A DNA stretch of 64,000 nt from Natroniella sulfidigena (GTDB taxonomy: Bacteria; Bacillota; Halanaerobiia; Halobacteroidales; Halobacteroidaceae): NCBI RefSeq assembly GCF_023223645.1, contig NZ_JALKBY010000007.1, forward strand, positions 62,001-126,000, written 5' to 3'. The position numbers and the translations under genes were made by a program. Of this stretch, positions 60,830 through 64,000 are shown in pieces; within the stretch, counting starts at the first letter, position 1; every line of letters starts with the position of its first letter. The notes under the pieces are model-generated. The model did no database searches, was not told the DNA's origin, and saw only the letters and a program-made list of their open reading frames with translations.

Positions 60830-61075
60830 TTATAATTCACTTTCACCAAGTTCACGTTCATATTCAATATAATACTTCAAGTTGTTAATAATTGAATCTA
60901 CTAATTGCTCCTCCTCTACCTTCTCTAATGTCTGATCAGCTTCAGTATCAACAATATACTCAACTCCATCTTCAAGTTCTGACTGCCATTTAGAGGCTAT
61001 AATCTCTACTCTAATCTCATTGAATAAATCTGGATATTTTTTGATCTCTGTGATTAATTTTTCTTTAAAATCCAT
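60830..61075 (-). CDS. Small acidic protein, unknown (81 residues)
   Basis: ATG 61075 with GAGGAGGG upstream. Helical, acidic (LEDGVEYIVDTEADQTLEKVEEEQ), no membrane segment. No family recognised. First of a two-gene unit with the 77-residue gene. Confidence 0.7.
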   Translation of the reverse strand: MDFKEKLITEIKKYPDLFNEIRVEIIASKWQSELEDGVEYIVDTEADQTLEKVEEEQLVDSIINNLKYYIEYERELGESEL

Positions 61076-61200
61076 CTTGCCCTCCTCAATTTTCACTTAG
61101 CTTACTATTATTATTTACAACTTTGAATTTAGTATTTAAAAACGAAGCTTAAATTTTCACAAAATCAAATTCTTAATTATATAATATTATAACTTAATAG

Positions 61201-61366
61201 AGTATTCTCAGCTAAAAGAAGATATTGTAAACTTGAAAATCTAATTGTTTTATAGTTTTTATTTTTGATATTTTGAATTTAATTGTGAATTGTACATTGT
61301 AAATTGTAAATTGAAACGGGAGTGAAAAAGAATTTAGATATTCATTAAGGATTGTCATAATAGGAT
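61201..61366 (+). repeat. Dispersed repeat, copy 3
   Basis: CTTGAAAATCTAATTGTTTT, GATATTTTGAATTTAATTGTG, tandem ATTGTA/AATTG units, GAAACGGGAGTGAAAAAG, TTAGATATTC and TCATAATAGGATT, in the same order as the inverse of copy 2. It fills most of the 337-bp gap before the next tiny gene. Confidence 0.8.
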
Positions 61367-61412
61367 TGAATTTAGCTGAGAACATTATAATATCCACAAG
61401 GAGGGATACATA

Positions 61413-61535
61413 ATGGGTCTGTATGACTTTGAAGGTTTTGAGTTGATTATCTTATTACTTCTTGTCTTGTTATTAATGGATGACGGCTTATTTGGTACTT
61501 ATTCTGCTAATGATTTTGATGCTGAAGGTTTTTAA
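61413..61535 (+). CDS. Tiny membrane protein (40 residues)
   Basis: ATG with AAGGAGGG 7 bp upstream; MGLYDFEGFELIILLLLVLL then an acidic, Gly-rich tail. One hydrophobic helix. In size and layout it recalls the YjcZ/SscA-type small spore proteins, but this is only a resemblance. A strong terminator follows, supporting a real gene. Confidence 0.7.
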   Translation: MGLYDFEGFELIILLLLVLLLMDDGLFGTYSANDFDAEGF

Positions 61536-61552
61536 ATTGAATCTAAGCTTGG

Positions 61553-61589
61553 CAAAAAAAGAACCAGCCTCTAGAGGCTGGTTTTTTTG
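61553..61589 (+). terminator. Bidirectional terminator
   Basis: AACCAGCCTCT and AGAGGCTGGTT form a perfect stem with A- and T-runs outside, between the tiny gene and the convergent lipoprotein gene. Confidence 0.92.
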
Positions 61590-61596
61590 AATCAAT

Positions 61597-63465
61597 TTAT
61601 TTTTTTCTTTTAATAACTACTACTCCTAAATCATCTCCAAAACCTGATGGAATTTCAAAACTAGTAGTCTCTTCTGTTCCTTCAACTTCGATATAATTAA
61701 CTCCTAATGGACTGAACTCTTCACTAAATCCAGGAATATCCTGCAAATCAAAAGCAGAATAGTTATATTTTCTATTATCTATCTCAGGTATTGCATCAGC
61801 AACATTAGTAGTGATCCAGTTAGTATAGATTCTAACAAAATCATGGCCTGTATACTCCTCAATTACAGTTACTGGATCTTCTTCAGCCACTACAATTGAT
61901 TTAATCAGCGTTGGCCCGTATTGATCATATAGATAACCTATAAATAATGAAGCCGCTCCTGAAAAATGTAGACTTCCATCATGGATCAATAGATCAACCT
62001 TCTCTGTATTACTTAAATATCCAAAGTCTTCATCATATAGCCATCCATTCCCTGCTTCATCTGACCAACCTTCTTGTTCATTATCAATATATCCAGCTAA
62101 AATCTGAGCAGCATGGGCCAACCCTTCATCAATCCAGACATCATTTACATCTCGACCTGCAGCTACCTTCTCTAAATAGAAATTCAAATGCTGATATTGA
62201 CGAACTGCAGAAGATAAGATAGTATTCTCCTCTCTTGCAGAATTCAAATAGAACATAAATTCCTCATTACCTTGCTCAGCATATAGATCAGCAGCATCAA
62301 AATAACTTGTAATATATGGACTATCAAACTCACTTAATACAACTACAACTTCATCTGCTCCTTCTTCTCTCACTAACGCTGGGTAAATATTAGTATCAAA
62401 CTCTTCAACTAATTGCTCTACCTCTTTAGAATCTATATCATCGTTTTGATCAACAAAAACATAAATATGTTCTCCAATTGCCTCTAAATTAGCTGTGATA
62501 GTACCTTCTTTAACATCATCAGAAATTTTAAACTCCCGAGCCTCTCCTAAAGAATAATCTGGACTGCTTGCAGCAAAATCCGTTCCATACTCTTTGGCCA
62601 ATTCGACTCCTCTCATTCTCACATCATATTCAACCTTTGCTAACCTTTCTAGCTCATTATCTAGATCAAATGTAGGCTCATAATCACCTAAGTTCAAATT
62701 GAAGATTCCAATAATCGCTTCTTCATCAGCAGCAAGATCTTCAATTACAATCTCATCTCCCTCTTCTACAAAAAGATGCTGTTGTACAGCTCCACCTTCA
62801 ATATCCAAGTTCAGTTGCTTATCTTCTTCAGCTAAAGTGATCTCTCTATTTAATTTATCATATCCATCCCGCTCAACCTCAATAGTATAATCACCTGGCT
62901 CTAAATCTTCAAATATTACCTCTACTCCACTCGCTTCATCTTTTAACTCTCCATCTAACTTCAAACTAACCTCTGCTTCTAACTCATTTTGATTTCGATC
63001 AAAGAATTCCAAACTTAAATCAACCGGTTCAATCACTTCCTCTTTCTCATCTTTCTCTTCTTCCTCTTCTTCATCCTCATCTACTACTTCTTTCTCCTCT
63101 TTTTCTGTCTCATCTGTAGGCTCTTTCTCAACAATCTTTTCTAATTCTACATCAATAATTAAATCTTCTTCTAACACAAACCCTTCACGATAAACTTCTT
63201 CACCTTCAGAAGTTTCATAACCATCTGCTCTTACTTCCAAGTCATACTCTCCTTCAGGAATTTCTCCAAACTGAACATTACTACCTTGCTCCGTTCCTTC
63301 ATATCCATTTTTCAAAATTGTTACTTCTGCTTCTTCGATAGGATTTCCAGCTTGGTCTTCAACTTGTACAATTAAGTCAGCGACATCTTCACCACCAAAA
63401 CAGCCCGTTAAAACTAGACTTAGCACTAATACTGCTAATAAACAAATCCTTTTCCTATTCAACAT
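61597..63465 (-). CDS. Lipoprotein with carboxypeptidase-regulatory-like repeats and degenerate M30-type peptidase domain
   Basis: 622 residues. Lipobox LTGC (Cys22). Residues about 30-110 and 150-225 are two PEGA/carboxypeptidase-regulatory-like modules (GNPIEEAEVTILKNG, EVSLKLDGELKDEASG) joined by a very acidic linker. From about 260 it resembles hyicolysin-like M30 metallopeptidases: SSAVRQYQHLNFYLEK then DVWIDEGLAHAAQ. In that family the first motif is HExxH; here it reads RQYQH (422-426), with the third ligand Glu447 kept. So the zinc site is probably lost and the protein may bind rather than cut. ATG follows AAAGGGGGA. Confidence 0.8.
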   Translation of the reverse strand: MLNRKRICLLAVLVLSLVLTGCFGGEDVADLIVQVEDQAGNPIEEAEVTILKNGYEGTEQGSNVQFGEIPEGEYDLEVRADGYETSEGEEVYREGFVLEEDLIIDVELEKIVEKEPTDETEKEEKEVVDEDEEEEEEKDEKEEVIEPVDLSLEFFDRNQNELEAEVSLKLDGELKDEASGVEVIFEDLEPGDYTIEVERDGYDKLNREITLAEEDKQLNLDIEGGAVQQHLFVEEGDEIVIEDLAADEEAIIGIFNLNLGDYEPTFDLDNELERLAKVEYDVRMRGVELAKEYGTDFAASSPDYSLGEAREFKISDDVKEGTITANLEAIGEHIYVFVDQNDDIDSKEVEQLVEEFDTNIYPALVREEGADEVVVVLSEFDSPYITSYFDAADLYAEQGNEEFMFYLNSAREENTILSSAVRQYQHLNFYLEKVAAGRDVNDVWIDEGLAHAAQILAGYIDNEQEGWSDEAGNGWLYDEDFGYLSNTEKVDLLIHDGSLHFSGAASLFIGYLYDQYGPTLIKSIVVAEEDPVTVIEEYTGHDFVRIYTNWITTNVADAIPEIDNRKYNYSAFDLQDIPGFSEEFSPLGVNYIEVEGTEETTSFEIPSGFGDDLGVVVIKRKK

Positions 63466-63689
63466 TATCTTATCCCCCTTTAGAAATTTTAAATGTTTTA
63501 TCTAATAGATAAAATTACTATCTTTACTATTTAGTATAACTTAATTCAGATATAATGACAATTGAAAACAAAATTTTTAGTATTTGATTAAGATAGTTAG
63601 ATTAATTTTTAAATAACTGAAGAACATCAGTAATATATCAAAAATTTATTATCTCATTATAAAGCATTTAAGCTGACCGATTAATATTT
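63466..63689. other. Spacer upstream of the lipoprotein gene
   Basis: AT-rich; presumably holds the lipoprotein promoter. No ORF or repeat noticed. Confidence 0.4.
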
Positions 63690-63723
63690 TTGAGGGAGGA
63701 ATGGGAGAATTACCTCCCACTTT
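63690..63723 (-). terminator. Hairpin after the last gene
   Basis: TGGGAG/CTCCCA and GGGAGG/CCTCCC can form alternative stems just after the stop at 63724; a short A/T tail follows. Weak terminator. Confidence 0.5.
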
Positions 63724-64000
63724 TTAATTGTTTTGATCTAGGAAGTCAAATAAACTGATAACCTCCCCAGTAGCAGACTCATCTATATTGTCAGTTTCCA
63801 GACTATCGGTTTCCATTTCAGCTAATAGATTAACGATATCATCCCGTCTAACTTTATAATTATTCTTAATGTTATTCTCAAAGATATCATCAAATAATGT
63901 CTTGATCATTAGCATTTCCAAACTATTAAATCCTTCACTCTCTAATTCTGCTTGCTGAAAGGTATCTAGCATATTTCGAGCTACACACAAACAATAATCA
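63724..64000 (-). CDS. Unknown protein, C-terminal part (runs off right edge)
   Basis: The frame is open from the stop at 63724 to the window end, reading DYCLCVARNMLDTFQQAELE and onward, so the gene most likely begins outside. A start within the window (TTG near 63990) has no ribosome site. Soluble, acidic, helical; the Cys pair near the edge may matter. No family recognised. Confidence 0.6.
   Translation of the reverse strand, partial: DYCLCVARNMLDTFQQAELESEGFNSLEMLMIKTLFDDIFENNIKNNYKVRRDDIVNLLAEMETDSLETDNIDESATGEVISLFDFLDQNN

Overview
The window looks like a chromosomal segment of a low-GC, anaerobic, endospore-forming, salt-adapted Firmicute. The best guess is Halanaerobiales, perhaps the Halobacteroidaceae side. 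Reasons: very AT-rich DNA; strong GGAGG ribosome sites; sporulation-type genes (SpoVT, a GerMN-domain protein); acetate fermentation genes (pta-ackA); a 2[4Fe-4S] ferredoxin; FapR-controlled FabK-type fatty-acid synthesis; and acidic Glu/Asp-rich proteins. No tRNA, rRNA, CRISPR array, prophage or intact insertion sequence was seen. The taxonomic call is inference.

Layout. 0-2.5 kb: a partial LytS-like sensor, cmk and a short sigma-70 factor. 2.8-8.4 kb: one minus-strand operon hutP-aroH-hisC-aroF-tyrA-aroA that makes chorismate-derived amino acids. It has a consensus-like promoter and a leader with 15 UAG triplets running into an intrinsic terminator just ahead of hutP. 8.4-10.7 kb: a membrane-anchored orphan, a small DUF2892-like gene with an in-frame UGA, and a flavoprotein. 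11.1-20 kb: the fatty-acid operon fapR-plsX-fabH-fabK-fabD-fabG-acpP-(fabK-like)-fabF-rnc behind a FapR operator. 20-23.3 kb: pta-ackA-yceD-rpmF. 23.6-29 kb: tmcAL, ylbL, a patatin and a ferredoxin, followed by a decayed second copy of the same block. 29-34.5 kb: a chemotaxis receptor with a PstS-like protein, a lipoprotein, a half-size ChrA and a CCA-adding-type enzyme. 34.7-45.8 kb: folD, a HAD hydrolase, a GerMN protein, mgtE, a fluoride riboswitch with its antiporter, ywbE, a methyltransferase, a PhnP-like hydrolase, a hybrid histidine-kinase sensor and elaA. 45.8-52.9 kb: GlgM and maltokinase of the GlgE-type glucan pathway, a protein of unknown function, murC and a secreted FG-GAP-like protein. 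53-55.2 kb: a YdjM-like membrane protein, then trxA with a CsoR-family repressor, then ydcZ. 55.3-58.9 kb: licT-ptsG-crr with two LicT-type antiterminator (RAT) leaders. 59-64 kb: spoVT, several tiny genes with their own terminators, a lipoprotein that looks like a dead M30 metallopeptidase, and a partial gene.

Intergenic DNA carries several families of imperfect palindromes built from short tandem units (AAGTTT/AAGGCT hexamers, TTGATAGTT units, GT/CA units), some sharing a core or end sequences. There is also a dispersed 100-190 bp repeat in three copies. The octamer GGGCCAAC/GTTGGCCC occurs 29 times by hand count, against an expectation below one for this base composition, mostly inside genes.

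Most notable candidates: a HutP-type RNA-binding regulator apparently governing its own aromatic amino-acid operon through a UAG-rich leader; the over-represented octamer; the palindrome families; and a possible UGA-recoded or broken DUF2892 gene.
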